A program made the translations under genes and the position numbers. This document shows positions 8,722-17,271 of a stretch of 64,000 bases of DNA, piece by piece (the stretch's first letter is position 1; each line of letters begins with the position of its first letter). The notes beneath the pieces are model-generated. The model ran no database searches. It was not told where the DNA came from and worked only from the letters and a program-made list of their open reading frames with translations. Source of the stretch: Roseihalotalea indica (GTDB lineage: Bacteria > Bacteroidota > Bacteroidia > Cytophagales > Cyclobacteriaceae); NCBI RefSeq assembly GCF_022458895.1, contig NZ_JAINFL010000001.1, positions 1,116,001 to 1,180,000 of the forward strand, read 5' to 3'.

Positions 8722-10316
8722 TGAGTATTTTCTTGTACTAACTCTTCTTTTTCCTGGGGTAGCGATTGCCGGTTTTCGTCCGATTCGCGATAGTGATTTA
8801 GTGATTTATATAGACTATAACACAGCACAATCAAGATCAGCGCAAACGGCAGGCCGGTGAGAATGGAAGCGGTCTGCAAGGCCGTAAGTCCACCGCCGAC
8901 CAGCAGAATAGCCGCTACCGTTCCTTCCATAGAAGCCCAGAAGATTTTTTGCCCTACCGGAGCATCGTGCCGCCCGCCCGAGGTTAGGGTATCTACCACC
9001 AGCGAACCGGAGTCGGAGGAAGTAACAAAAAAGCTGGCTACCAGCAGAACGGTCAGAATAGAGGAGATAAAGGACAGTGGATATTGTTCCAGTAGCTGAT
9101 AAATAGCGGTGGCTACGTTTTCATCTACTGCTTCACTAATAGAAGTATTTCCGGTAAGCTCCTGATACAGGGCGCTTCCGCCGAATACCGACATCCACAA
9201 AAAAGTGAGCAGAGCCGGTACGAGTAGTACTCCGAAGATAAACTCCCGGATGGTTCTTCCCCGGGAGATTCGGGCAATGAAAATGCCGACAAAGGGTGAC
9301 CAGGCAATCCACCAGGCCCAGTAAAACACGGTCCAGGAATTTTGCCAGTGGGTTTTCTCATTGATTCCCTGATAGGATTCGGTCCAGAAGCTGAGGCGGA
9401 AAAATTCATTGATGTAGTAGCCCAGGTTTTGCACAAACGATTTGAGCAGGAAGACCGTCGGGCCCACCACCAGTACAAATACCAAAATCAGCAATGCTAA
9501 CCGCATATTCCACTCACTCAGGCGCCGAATGCCCTTGTCCAGTCCTAAAATAAGAGAAAGGGTGGCAAAAAAGGTGATAATAGCAATCAGGGCAATTTGC
9601 AGCCCGGTGCTATAAGGAAGCCCAAATAAATAAGTCAGGCCAGCATTAACCTGCTGCACGCCAAACCCTAGTGAAGCGGCTAAACCAAATAAAGTGGCAA
9701 TGACCGAGATAATATCAATAACATCACCGCGCCAGCCGTAAATTTTTTCACCGAACAGAGGGTAGAAAATAGATCGAATGGTGAGCGGGAGCTTTCGGTT
9801 AAACGTAAAAAAGGCGAGAGCAAGCCCCACAATCGCATAAATTGCCCAGGCGTGCACGCCCCAGTGCAAAAAGGTTAAACCCATGGCCGACTTTGCCGCC
9901 ATAATTTTATCACTGTTATCAATCAGTGGATTGGTATTGTAATGATTAATGGGCTCGGCCACGCTCCAAAACAGCAACCCAATACCCATGCCAGCACTGA
10001 ATAACATAGAAAACCAACCGGCGTATGAAAAGTCGGGTTTGGCACTGGCACCACCCAATCGGATTTTTCCAAACTTGCTAAATCCCAGATACAGCGAAAA
10101 CAATAGTAAGCCATTGACTAGCAGAATAAAAAACCAGCCTACGTTATTAGCAATTAGCGTTTGGGTATTGGCAAACCACTGCTCCATAGGCTCGCCCACA
10201 ATGAGGGTAATAGCTACTAAAGCAAGAATGACAGCAAAGGAACTAATGAATACCGGCCCGTTGGCTTTGATGCCCAAAAACGTTTTTTCATCACTGCGCT
10301 GGTAGGTTTCACTCAT
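8718..10316 (-). CDS. BCCT-family transporter (glycine betaine/choline/carnitine type)
   Basis: Sodium- or proton-coupled uptake of quaternary ammonium osmolytes across the inner membrane. The 532-aa protein has about 12 hydrophobic segments and the family's glycine motif in AGMGIGLLFWSVAEPINHY (about residue 108), THWQ/WTVFYWAWWIAWSPFVG and ISRGRTIREF. The charged C-terminal tail (ESDENRQSLPQEKEEL) resembles osmosensing tails of BetP-like carriers but is short. It sits 123 bases downstream of the two glycine betaine-synthesis genes on the same strand, which favours glycine betaine as substrate. Confidence 0.93.
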   Translation of the reverse strand: MSETYQRSDEKTFLGIKANGPVFISSFAVILALVAITLIVGEPMEQWFANTQTLIANNVGWFFILLVNGLLLFSLYLGFSKFGKIRLGGASAKPDFSYAGWFSMLFSAGMGIGLLFWSVAEPINHYNTNPLIDNSDKIMAAKSAMGLTFLHWGVHAWAIYAIVGLALAFFTFNRKLPLTIRSIFYPLFGEKIYGWRGDVIDIISVIATLFGLAASLGFGVQQVNAGLTYLFGLPYSTGLQIALIAIITFFATLSLILGLDKGIRRLSEWNMRLALLILVFVLVVGPTVFLLKSFVQNLGYYINEFFRLSFWTESYQGINEKTHWQNSWTVFYWAWWIAWSPFVGIFIARISRGRTIREFIFGVLLVPALLTFLWMSVFGGSALYQELTGNTSISEAVDENVATAIYQLLEQYPLSFISSILTVLLVASFFVTSSDSGSLVVDTLTSGGRHDAPVGQKIFWASMEGTVAAILLVGGGLTALQTASILTGLPFALILIVLCYSLYKSLNHYRESDENRQSLPQEKEELVQENTH

Positions 10317-10439
10317 GAATCCGGGGTTGAAGAATAATTAGATAAAACAATACAATAGTACAACACAGATCATTTTATGATTCAATAATCAGTTGGCTTT
10401 TCTGAAATGGGAAACTAACTGATTTGCGGTTTTATCTCT

Positions 10440-11273
10440 CTATCCTTTCTTTTGAAAATGGAGAATTCCCCAGTTCAGATACCCTTGCTTGCCGCCATCA
10501 ATCCAGTGCTGAAGCCCGGCTTTCATCTGATCAATGTATTCCTGACTGCAAACCTCGAGCAAGGCTTCTTCCTTTGTGGTCATCTCGGCCAGCACGGCTG
10601 AGTAGTGGTTTACCAATTGTTCGGGCATCTCCAGAATGGTTACTTCTTGCAACCCTGCCTGAGAAGCTAACTGGCGATATAAAGCTACCGAACCCATCGC
10701 TTCCAGGTGGATTCTCCTGAGAATTGGCTCCAGTACATCAGTCGGACAGTCGTCGGCCTGCATGGGGTCGGTGAAGATGAAATGGCCCTCTGGCTTCAAA
10801 ACCCGGCTCACTTCTTCCAATACCTTATCCTTATTACCGCTATGCAAAAGTGCGTCTTCCGACCATATTACATCGTAGGTGGTATCCTCAAAAGGAATCT
10901 CCTCAAAGTTCCCAGCATGCACCTTTATCTTATCACTCAGCCGGACTTCGGCATTTTTTTCCTGGTTGCGCTGGTTTTCTTTTTCGCTCAGGTTCAGGCA
11001 ATCTACGGTGCAGCCAAAGTGAGATGCCAGGTAGCGGGCCGCCCCACCGTAGCCCGAGCCGATGTCTAACACGCGAGTAGTATCATCGATGTATTTAAGC
11101 TCGGAAACCATGCGCTGGATGGTTCGGGCGCTAGCCTGAAAAATAGGCATACCTGGAATTTCATAGATGCCTACGTGAATATCTTCTCCACCCCAGATGG
11201 TATAGTAAAATTCATCAGCATCAGAGCTGTCGTAATAATTTTTGGTGGTCTGTACTAAATCTTGCGTACTCAT
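10440..11273 (-). CDS. sarcosine/dimethylglycine N-methyltransferase
   Basis: SAM-dependent enzyme carrying out the last methylation steps, sarcosine to dimethylglycine to glycine betaine. The 277-aa product shows the SAM motif VLDIGSGYGG at residues 68-77, the acidic ribose-binding turn after LNLSE, DVIWSEDALLH and LKPEGHFIFTDPM. The N-terminal YYDSSDADEFYYTIWGGEDIH signature is that of the halophile dimethylglycine methyltransferase group. It begins 6 bases after the glycine/sarcosine methyltransferase stop, so the two form an operon. The substrate call is by family resemblance and pairing. Confidence 0.9.
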   Translation of the reverse strand: MSTQDLVQTTKNYYDSSDADEFYYTIWGGEDIHVGIYEIPGMPIFQASARTIQRMVSELKYIDDTTRVLDIGSGYGGAARYLASHFGCTVDCLNLSEKENQRNQEKNAEVRLSDKIKVHAGNFEEIPFEDTTYDVIWSEDALLHSGNKDKVLEEVSRVLKPEGHFIFTDPMQADDCPTDVLEPILRRIHLEAMGSVALYRQLASQAGLQEVTILEMPEQLVNHYSAVLAEMTTKEEALLEVCSQEYIDQMKAGLQHWIDGGKQGYLNWGILHFQKKG

Positions 11274-11279
11274 GGGTTT

Positions 11280-12110
11280 TTATTTTTGGTCGTCGTCGGG
11301 TGCTACGTATTTTTTCTCAGCGATATGAACATAAAAATCCGGCGTGTCGGTATGATACGTTTCCTCAAAATCGCCGAAGGTATGAACTGTCTGGAAGCCT
11401 ACTTCTTTTAGGAGGTTGCGGACATACTCTACCCGTAGCGGAAACATATTTAAGTGAAAAACCGAATCATCAGGAAATTCGTAGCGGAAGCGAGCAAGTC
11501 CTTCGTCAACGTGCTCTGGCTCAGCTTTTACATTTTCACCAGCGTAGTAATAAGTATGTTTGGTTTTAAACTGCTCGTCTAGAATAGTATCGTAATTACG
11601 ATGGTCAATCACTAAAACGCCATCGTGCCGGAGAGAAGAATAAAACTCAGCCAATGCCTTTCGGCGGTCGTGCTCCGCAAACAGGTGGGTAAAAGAATTA
11701 CCCAGGCAGATCAGGGCATCAAAGCGGCTGTGTACATCCCGATTAAGCCAGCGCCAGTCGGCCTGAATGGTTCGCAGAATGTGGTTTCGGTCTCTTCCGT
11801 TCTCAAAAGCCTTAGCTAGCATAGTAGGGCTCCCGTCGGCACTCCATACCTCAAAGCCAGCATCAAGAAGTTTCACGGAATGAAAGCCGGTGCCAGTGGC
11901 TACGTCCAGTATTTTTTTCTTATTTCTACGTTTCAGTTCATTGATGAAAAAGTCTTCTTCTCCCTGCGAGCGGGCGTCCCAGTCAATCAGTTCGTCCCAC
12001 TTTTCCACAAAGTTATGAACATACTCTTCCTGATAGTGATCCGTTTCCCGCATGGCCGTAGGTGTTTCACCAAACTGCTGTTCTTTTTGCAGCTCTCTCT
12101 CTAAACTCAT
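11280..12110 (-). CDS. glycine/sarcosine N-methyltransferase
   Basis: Carries out the first steps of glycine betaine synthesis, methylating glycine to sarcosine (and on to dimethylglycine) with SAM. The 276-aa protein has the SAM loop ILDVATGTGFHS at residues 67-78, then GFEVWSADGSPTML, DALICLGNSFTHLF and DGVLVIDHRNYD, all typical of the bacterial GSMT group. It is the first gene of a minus-strand run that continues into the second methyltransferase and probably the BCCT carrier. Such a cluster marks a salt-adapted organism. Confidence 0.92.
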   Translation of the reverse strand: MSLERELQKEQQFGETPTAMRETDHYQEEYVHNFVEKWDELIDWDARSQGEEDFFINELKRRNKKKILDVATGTGFHSVKLLDAGFEVWSADGSPTMLAKAFENGRDRNHILRTIQADWRWLNRDVHSRFDALICLGNSFTHLFAEHDRRKALAEFYSSLRHDGVLVIDHRNYDTILDEQFKTKHTYYYAGENVKAEPEHVDEGLARFRYEFPDDSVFHLNMFPLRVEYVRNLLKEVGFQTVHTFGDFEETYHTDTPDFYVHIAEKKYVAPDDDQK

Positions 12111-12244
12111 GGTAATAGTTTTTTAGGGTTGATTAACTATGATAAATAATGAGGGGAAGCAGCAATGAAGAATAGCTGCTGAGGTGGGCTACCGAAAGTC
12201 TTAAATGAACAATCAAGTAGCGTTATTTCCTTAAGAAAATACCC

Positions 12245-12262
12245 CTTTACTATAAAGTAAAG
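12245..12262. promoter_or_regulatory. 7-bp inverted repeat upstream of the betaine operon
   Basis: CTTTACT and AGTAAAG (12245-12251, 12256-12262) form a perfect dyad with a 4-base centre, 135 bases upstream of the glycine methyltransferase start. It could be an operator of the osmotic operon or a target of the neighbouring Lrp-type regulator. This is inferred from position only. Confidence 0.35.
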
Positions 12263-12401
12263 CAACCGGAAAAAGATTGTTACACCAAAGGGCTTTTAAT
12301 TCCGAATAAAGTAGGATTGCCTTGTATGAGAGCCCAACACCTTATACCTTTACTCAACTATTCTGGAGAGTATCTACCTTTACCAATTTCCTCTTTAAGT
12401 C

Positions 12402-12818
12402 TCAGATCACGCGAGAAAGCACAATTGAAGTATTAGGCTCGCCAAACTCCGTGAGTTTCATAATAATACTTTCCAGGCTTTTCAGATTAGTAGCTCTAAG
12501 CTCAATATAATACCCTTCCCGTCCGGTTACAGCGTAGCAGGCAGTTACCTCTGCTTTCTGTTTTAAAAAATGCACTAAGTGCTCCTTTTGGTTAGCATAA
12601 ATACGCAGCGTTACAAATGCCTGCACAGCATAGCCTAATTTTTCATAATCTACAGTAACACCATAAGAGCGTATAAGCCCAGACTCTTCCATACGCCGGA
12701 TACGCTCCGCAATGGCTGGTGCCGAAAGCCCTACCTCTTTGCTGATTTCAGACACCGGAACCCGAGCGTTTTGCTGTAATTTCTTTAAGATTTTCTGGTT
12801 TAGCGAATCAATACTCAT
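12402..12818 (-). CDS. Lrp/AsnC-family transcriptional regulator
   Basis: Amino-acid-responsive DNA-binding protein of 138 aa, the usual length. The N-terminal winged helix-turn-helix covers about residues 4-60 (LNQKILKKLQQNARVPVSEISKEVGLSAPAIAERI), and the C-terminal RAM ligand/oligomerisation domain follows (VTGREGYYIELRATNLKSLESII). It is divergent from hppD across 280 bases and upstream of, and co-oriented with, the betaine methyltransferases. Control of the tyrosine catabolic genes is the simplest reading, as Lrp-type genes often sit next to amino-acid catabolic targets. Control of the betaine genes is the alternative. Confidence 0.92.
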   Translation of the reverse strand: MSIDSLNQKILKKLQQNARVPVSEISKEVGLSAPAIAERIRRMEESGLIRSYGVTVDYEKLGYAVQAFVTLRIYANQKEHLVHFLKQKAEVTACYAVTGREGYYIELRATNLKSLESIIMKLTEFGEPNTSIVLSRVI

Positions 12819-13024
12819 ATTACTCTCTGAGAAATAAGATATACATAATATTAATAAGCATAAGTGTGAAATACGTTATTTTATAAAGCAAATGTGGTAA
12901 AATTATTTAATAAATTTATTAGTAATGATTGGCTAAAACAATGTGTATTTTTTCTTCGTCTAAAGAAGTAAATAAGGATGTAAAATGACGAAATGAAAAT
13001 GACATGGCTTTTTCATTGCCGATA

Positions 13025-13052
13025 TTGAAATATTGAATAAAAAATAACCTTG
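13025..13052 (+). promoter_or_regulatory. candidate promoter of hppD
   Basis: TTG at 13025-13027 and TAACCTTG at 13045-13052, 17 bases apart, approximate the Bacteroidota -33/-7 pair. The hppD ATG follows 46 bases later. The -7 match is imperfect and the surrounding sequence is AT-rich, so chance matches are likely. Confidence 0.3.
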
Positions 13053-13098
13053 CTATTTATAGATATTTATTGTTGAGAGCATTTAAAAGATATAGTAT

Positions 13099-14226
13099 AT
13101 GCAAACCCAAGACATAACCCAGGAAGCCGTTCAGCAGGATTTTCTGCCCATCAACGGTACGTTTTATATTGAATTTTATGTGGGTAACGCTAAGCAGGCG
13201 GCACTGTATTACCATTATACATTCGGGTACGATATCATCGGCTACGCCGGACCGGAAACCGGGCATCGCGACCGGGCCAGCTATGTACTTCAGCAAGATA
13301 AAATACGCTTCATCCTGACGTCGCCCATCAAACCGGAAGGTTTCATTGCTGAGCACGTTCACCGCCACGGTGATGGGGTGCGAGACATTGCGCTTTGGGT
13401 GGAAGATGCCCGGCAAGCGTTTCAGGAAACCACGCAGCGCGGAGCGAAAGCAGTGGCTGAACCCAAAGTACACTCCGACGAAGATGGTGAGATCGTTACC
13501 GCCTCTATCAAAACCTACGGCGATACCATTCACACCTTCGTAGAGAACAAAAACTACCGTGGTTTCTTCATGCCCGGCTTCAGGAAACTGGAGAATCCGT
13601 ATCTACAAAACCGCAAAGTAGGGCTGAAGTACGTAGACCACATCGTGGGTAATGTAGAACTGGGCAAGATGAATGATTTCGTCAATTTTTACGGGGACGT
13701 GATGGGCTTCAAGCAACTGGTCTCGTTTGACGATAAAGACATCTCTACCAAATACACCGCGCTGATGTCAAAAGTAATGTCTAACGGCAACGAGCGCATC
13801 AAATTCCCGATCAACGAACCCGCGCCCGGCCTCAAGAAAAGCCAGATCGATGAATACCTGGAGTTCTACCAGGGAGCCGGAGTGCAGCATATCGCCATCG
13901 CCACCGATAATATCATTCAAACGATTACTCATTTGCGAAACAACGGAGTAGAATTCCTGCACGTACCCGACAATTACTACGAAGACCTGAAAGAGCGTGT
14001 CGGTAACATCGATGAACCCATCGAAGAACTCAAAAAGCTCGGTATTCTGGTCGACCGCGATGAGGAGGGCTATCTGCTACAGATCTTCACCAAACCCGTG
14101 CAGGATCGGCCCACCGTGTTCTACGAAATCATTGAGCGCAAGGGAGCTCGCTCCTTCGGCAAAGGCAACTTCAAAGCCCTCTTCGAGGCTATTGAAAGAG
14201 AACAGGAATTACGCGGCAACCTTTAA
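13099..14226 (+). CDS. hppD: 4-hydroxyphenylpyruvate dioxygenase
   Basis: Fe(II) enzyme converting 4-hydroxyphenylpyruvate to homogentisate, the committed step of tyrosine breakdown. The 375-aa protein has two VOC-type halves. The metal ligands are visible as His in KYVDHIVGNVELG, His in GAGVQHIAIATDNI and Glu near the C-terminus in VFYEIIERKGARSFGKGNFKALFEAIE. Length and the C-terminal helix match bacterial HPPD. It is the first gene of the plus-strand phenylalanine/tyrosine run. A heptad repeat array begins 3 bases after its stop. Confidence 0.96.
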   Translation: MQTQDITQEAVQQDFLPINGTFYIEFYVGNAKQAALYYHYTFGYDIIGYAGPETGHRDRASYVLQQDKIRFILTSPIKPEGFIAEHVHRHGDGVRDIALWVEDARQAFQETTQRGAKAVAEPKVHSDEDGEIVTASIKTYGDTIHTFVENKNYRGFFMPGFRKLENPYLQNRKVGLKYVDHIVGNVELGKMNDFVNFYGDVMGFKQLVSFDDKDISTKYTALMSKVMSNGNERIKFPINEPAPGLKKSQIDEYLEFYQGAGVQHIAIATDNIIQTITHLRNNGVEFLHVPDNYYEDLKERVGNIDEPIEELKKLGILVDRDEEGYLLQIFTKPVQDRPTVFYEIIERKGARSFGKGNFKALFEAIEREQELRGNL

Positions 14227-14228
14227 GC

Positions 14229-14263
14229 AATGAACAATGTGCAGTGTGCAATGAACAGTGCTC
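14229..14263. repeat. degenerate heptamer array, left flank of the four-helix-bundle gene
   Basis: Five consecutive 7-base units start directly after the hppD stop. They are variants of the word AATGAAC (for example AATGTGC and AGTGTGC), with AATGAAC itself occurring twice. The units are in register without interruption. A related array in the opposite orientation lies on the far side of the next gene (14677-14732). Confidence 0.8.
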
Positions 14264-14306
14264 TTATAATACGGCATTGAGAAGAAAACAGTAAACAATT
14301 GATTTT

Positions 14307-14672
14307 ATGAGTGAAGAGGGAAAGGGTGCTGATAACCCGATACGGGAGAAGTCTTTTGCTTTTGCGGTGAGGATTGTGCGGTTGTATCAGCATTTGTCAG
14401 GGGAGAAGAAGGAGTTTGTTATATCAAAGCAATTGCTCAAGAGTGGGACGAGCATTGGGGCTAATGTGGAAGAGGGGATTGGCGGGATATCCAAAAAAGA
14501 TTTTCGAGCTAAGCTATCCATAGCCTATAAAGAAGCCCGAGAAACGAAGTACTGGCTTCGCCTACTTCACGCAACGGATTATATCACCGAAAATGCTTAC
14601 GATTCACTCATGAAAGACTGCGAAGAACTACTAAAAATACTTTACGTCATCGTCAAAAAATCAGGCGAATAA
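14307..14672 (+). CDS. four-helix-bundle protein (23S rRNA intervening-sequence type)
   Basis: Small (121 aa) all-helical protein of the IVP family, first noted inside intervening sequences of 23S rRNA genes and structurally like the Avd proteins of diversity-generating retroelements. The signature region is LLKSGTSIGANVEEGIGG followed by FRAKLSIAYKEARETKYWLRLL. Its molecular role is not established. It has no obvious part in tyrosine breakdown yet lies between hppD and hmgA. It is bracketed by heptamer arrays in opposite orientation, which suggests a cassette inserted into the operon. Confidence 0.88.
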   Translation: MSEEGKGADNPIREKSFAFAVRIVRLYQHLSGEKKEFVISKQLLKSGTSIGANVEEGIGGISKKDFRAKLSIAYKEARETKYWLRLLHATDYITENAYDSLMKDCEELLKILYVIVKKSGE

Positions 14673-14676
14673 TCTA

Positions 14677-14732
14677 ATTGTTCATTGTATGAATTTCATT
14701 GCACATTGTTCACTACACACTGCTAATTGTTA
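14677..14732. repeat. degenerate heptamer array, right flank of the four-helix-bundle gene
   Basis: Eight 7-base units in register, built on ATTGTTC and ATTGCAC, run from just after the four-helix-bundle stop to 5 bases before the hmgA ATG. Read on the other strand the units become GAACAAT and GTGCAAT, the words of the left array, so the two arrays are inverted relative to each other. Confidence 0.8.
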
Positions 14733-14737
14733 AAACT

Positions 14738-15895
14738 ATGGCCTACTATATTCAACATGGTAAGATACCACCGAAACGGCATACGCAGTTTCGACAACCG
14801 GATGGTTCGCTGCACTATGAGGAGGTAATTGGCGCGGAAGGCTTTAGCGGTATTTCATCCATCGCCTACCACATCAATCCACCTACTTCCATTGATAAAG
14901 TGGGGGAGGTACAGGATTACGACATTGCCTACGCTGACCTGAAGAACATGCAGCACCGCCATCTGCTAGGCGCAAAGTTGCAGCCGAAAGGCGACTGGCT
15001 CTCTGGGCGGCAGTACGTGATGGGAAACAATGATGTTCGTCTGGCTATTTGCCGACCGACGGAGAACATGCGCTACTTTTACCGCAACGCTTCAGCCGAT
15101 GAACTAGTCTACGTGCATGAGGGCGAAGGCGAGCTGCTTAGCCCCTTAGGAAAAGTGAAATTCACGCAGGGCGATTATGTGCATGTACCTCGCACGGTCA
15201 CCCATCAGTGGAACATTAACCTGGATAAACCCTGCCGTTTTCTGGTCATCGAGAGTTATTCCGAAATAAAGTTTCCAAAGCGCTACCGCAATCAGTTCGG
15301 GCAGTTGTTGGAGCATAGTCCCTATTGCGAGCGGGACATTAAAACTCCCGAGCCGATAGACGCCATTGATGAAAGCGGCGGCTTTGAAGTGAAGATCCTG
15401 AAACACGGACAACTTCACAGCTTTATGTATACCTACCATCCATTTGATGTGGTAGGATGGGATGGTTACATGTACCCATACGCCATTTCCATTCATGATT
15501 TTGAGCCGATCACTGGGCGCATCCATCAGCCGCCGCCGGTACACCAGATGTTTGAAGGGCATAATTTCGTAGTCTGCTCCTTCGTACCTCGCCTGTTCGA
15601 CTATCACCCGCAATCCATCCCGGCACCGTATAGTCACTCCAACATCGATTCGGACGAAGTGCTGTTCTACGCCGAAGGTGATTTTATGAGTCGGAAGGGA
15701 GTGGAGCGAGGCTCGTTTACCCTGCATCCCGGTGGTATGCCGCATGGACCGCACCCCGGCACCGCCGAAGCCTCTATCGGGAAAAAAGGAACGGAAGAGT
15801 TAGCCGTGATGGTGGATACCTTTCATTCTCTTCGGCTGACTAAAGAAGCATTAGAGATTGAAGATCAACAGTACATTTATTCGTGGAAAGTGTAA
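14738..15895 (+). CDS. hmgA: homogentisate 1,2-dioxygenase
   Basis: Fe(II) ring-cleaving enzyme giving maleylacetoacetate from homogentisate. The frame is open from 14699, but the heptad repeat occupies that stretch, so I start at the ATG at 14738 (MAYYIQHGKIPPKRHTQF), giving 385 aa. The C-terminal cupin half has the ligand region SHSNIDSDEVLFYAEGDF and HPGGMPHGPHPG. The N-terminal cupin shows ELVYVHEGEGELLSPLG and YVHVPRTVTHQW. The length is typical of the shorter bacterial forms. The ribosome binding site is weak, probably because the repeat reaches almost to the start. Confidence 0.94.
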   Translation: MAYYIQHGKIPPKRHTQFRQPDGSLHYEEVIGAEGFSGISSIAYHINPPTSIDKVGEVQDYDIAYADLKNMQHRHLLGAKLQPKGDWLSGRQYVMGNNDVRLAICRPTENMRYFYRNASADELVYVHEGEGELLSPLGKVKFTQGDYVHVPRTVTHQWNINLDKPCRFLVIESYSEIKFPKRYRNQFGQLLEHSPYCERDIKTPEPIDAIDESGGFEVKILKHGQLHSFMYTYHPFDVVGWDGYMYPYAISIHDFEPITGRIHQPPPVHQMFEGHNFVVCSFVPRLFDYHPQSIPAPYSHSNIDSDEVLFYAEGDFMSRKGVERGSFTLHPGGMPHGPHPGTAEASIGKKGTEELAVMVDTFHSLRLTKEALEIEDQQYIYSWKV

Positions 15896-15896
15896 G

Positions 15897-15966
15897 AGTC
15901 CACGGTTCATAGACCACAGTTCACAGTATTATTCGTTGACTATGGACTGTCGACTAAAAACTAAAA
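15897..15966. repeat. heptad-periodic array between hmgA and the dehydrogenase gene
   Basis: Ten consecutive 7-base units fill the space from the hmgA stop to the GGAG before the next ATG. Units include AGTCCAC, AGTTCAC and ACTATGG, and the last two are identical (ACTAAAA). The words differ from those around the four-helix-bundle gene, but the period is the same. Confidence 0.7.
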
Positions 15967-15970
15967 GGAG

Positions 15971-17269
15971 ATGAATGATTTATTAAAGGAATTTGAAGAG
16001 AAAAAACCCGAGGTGGTTTTTGAATGGAATGATCCGGAGACTGAAGCCAAAGGCTGGGTAGTGATCAACTCCCTGCGAAACGGTGCGGCGGGAGGCGGAA
16101 CGCGGATGCGAAAAGGGCTAGATCGGCACGAGGTGGAATCGCTGGCTAAGACCATGGAGATTAAATTCACCGTATCAGGGCCAGCCATTGGCGGGGCAAA
16201 ATCCGGGATTGATTTTGACCCGAATGATCCGCGGAAGGAAGACGTGTTGCAACGCTGGTATCGGGCCGTTACTCCTTTGTTGAAAAACTATTATGGCACT
16301 GGGGGCGACCTGAACGTAGATGAAATCCATGAAGTGATTCCCATTACCGAAAGCTACGGCCTGTGGCATCCGCAGGAAGGCATCGTCACCGGGCACTATA
16401 AATCATCTGATCCGCAGAAGATCAAGCAACTCGGTCAGCTCCGGCACGGAGTGATCAAGAAGCTGGAAGACCCGCATTATACTCCCGCTATTGAACGAAA
16501 ATATACGGTAGCCGATATGGTGACCGGTTACGGAGTGGCGCAATCGGTGCTGCATTATTACGATTTATGGGATGGCAGTGCGCAAGGCAAACGAGCCATC
16601 ATTCAGGGTTGGGGCAATGTGGGGGGAGCTGCGGCTTACTACCTGGCCAAAAGCGGAGTGAAGATCGTCGGTATTATCGACCGGGCTGGGGGAGTGATCA
16701 ATCCGGAAGGTTTTTCTTATGAGGAGGTAAAAGACCTTTTTCTGAATCGAGTGAAGAATACGTTGCATGCTGGTAAGATGCTATCATTTGAGGAGACAAA
16801 TGAGCAGATATGGAGCACCGGAGCGGAAATATTTATCCCGGCGGCCGCTTCCCGATTGGTTACCCAAAGTCAGGTAGAAACTATGATTCAGCATGGTCTG
16901 GAAGTGATTGCCAGCGGAGCGAATGTCCCGTTTAAGGATTCGCAAATTTTCTTCGGTCCTATTGCTACTTATACTGATGAGCAAGTTTCTTTAATCCCGG
17001 ATTTTATTGCCAACTGCGGTATGGCTCGGGTATTTGCCTACCTGATGGAAACCGAAAGTGAGATCACCGATGAAGCCATCTTGCAGGATGTATCGGATAC
17101 AATTTATCAGGCACTCAAGAAAGTATATGGCAAAAATTCAGGACGGAGTAATCTGGCCAAAACCGCCTTTGAAATTGCCTTACAGGAGTTGCTCGGTAAA
17201 GACCATCCCCTGGAAGCATCGCCTATCAGTCATCTGACACCAGAGAACGCAGAAATGAAAGCCTACTAA
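15971..17269 (+). CDS. Glu/Leu/Phe/Val dehydrogenase family amino-acid dehydrogenase
   Basis: NAD(P)-linked oxidative deaminase of amino acids. The 432-aa protein has the dimerisation/catalytic domain with the active-site lysine in SGPAIGGAKSGIDFDP (about residue 76) and a Rossmann domain with IQGWGNVGG (about residue 213), then a long C-terminal part. Substrate cannot be read from sequence. In this operon no tyrosine aminotransferase is present, so it may deaminate tyrosine or phenylalanine, or recycle glutamate from a distant transaminase. A clear GGAG lies 4 bases before the ATG. It is followed after 2 bases by fahA. Confidence 0.88.
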   Translation: MNDLLKEFEEKKPEVVFEWNDPETEAKGWVVINSLRNGAAGGGTRMRKGLDRHEVESLAKTMEIKFTVSGPAIGGAKSGIDFDPNDPRKEDVLQRWYRAVTPLLKNYYGTGGDLNVDEIHEVIPITESYGLWHPQEGIVTGHYKSSDPQKIKQLGQLRHGVIKKLEDPHYTPAIERKYTVADMVTGYGVAQSVLHYYDLWDGSAQGKRAIIQGWGNVGGAAAYYLAKSGVKIVGIIDRAGGVINPEGFSYEEVKDLFLNRVKNTLHAGKMLSFEETNEQIWSTGAEIFIPAAASRLVTQSQVETMIQHGLEVIASGANVPFKDSQIFFGPIATYTDEQVSLIPDFIANCGMARVFAYLMETESEITDEAILQDVSDTIYQALKKVYGKNSGRSNLAKTAFEIALQELLGKDHPLEASPISHLTPENAEMKAY

Positions 17270-17271
17270 GC

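Noticed and set aside
15146..15754. 202-codon antisense frame inside hmgA
   Set aside because: Shadow of a strongly recognised gene; no family resemblance and no start signals.
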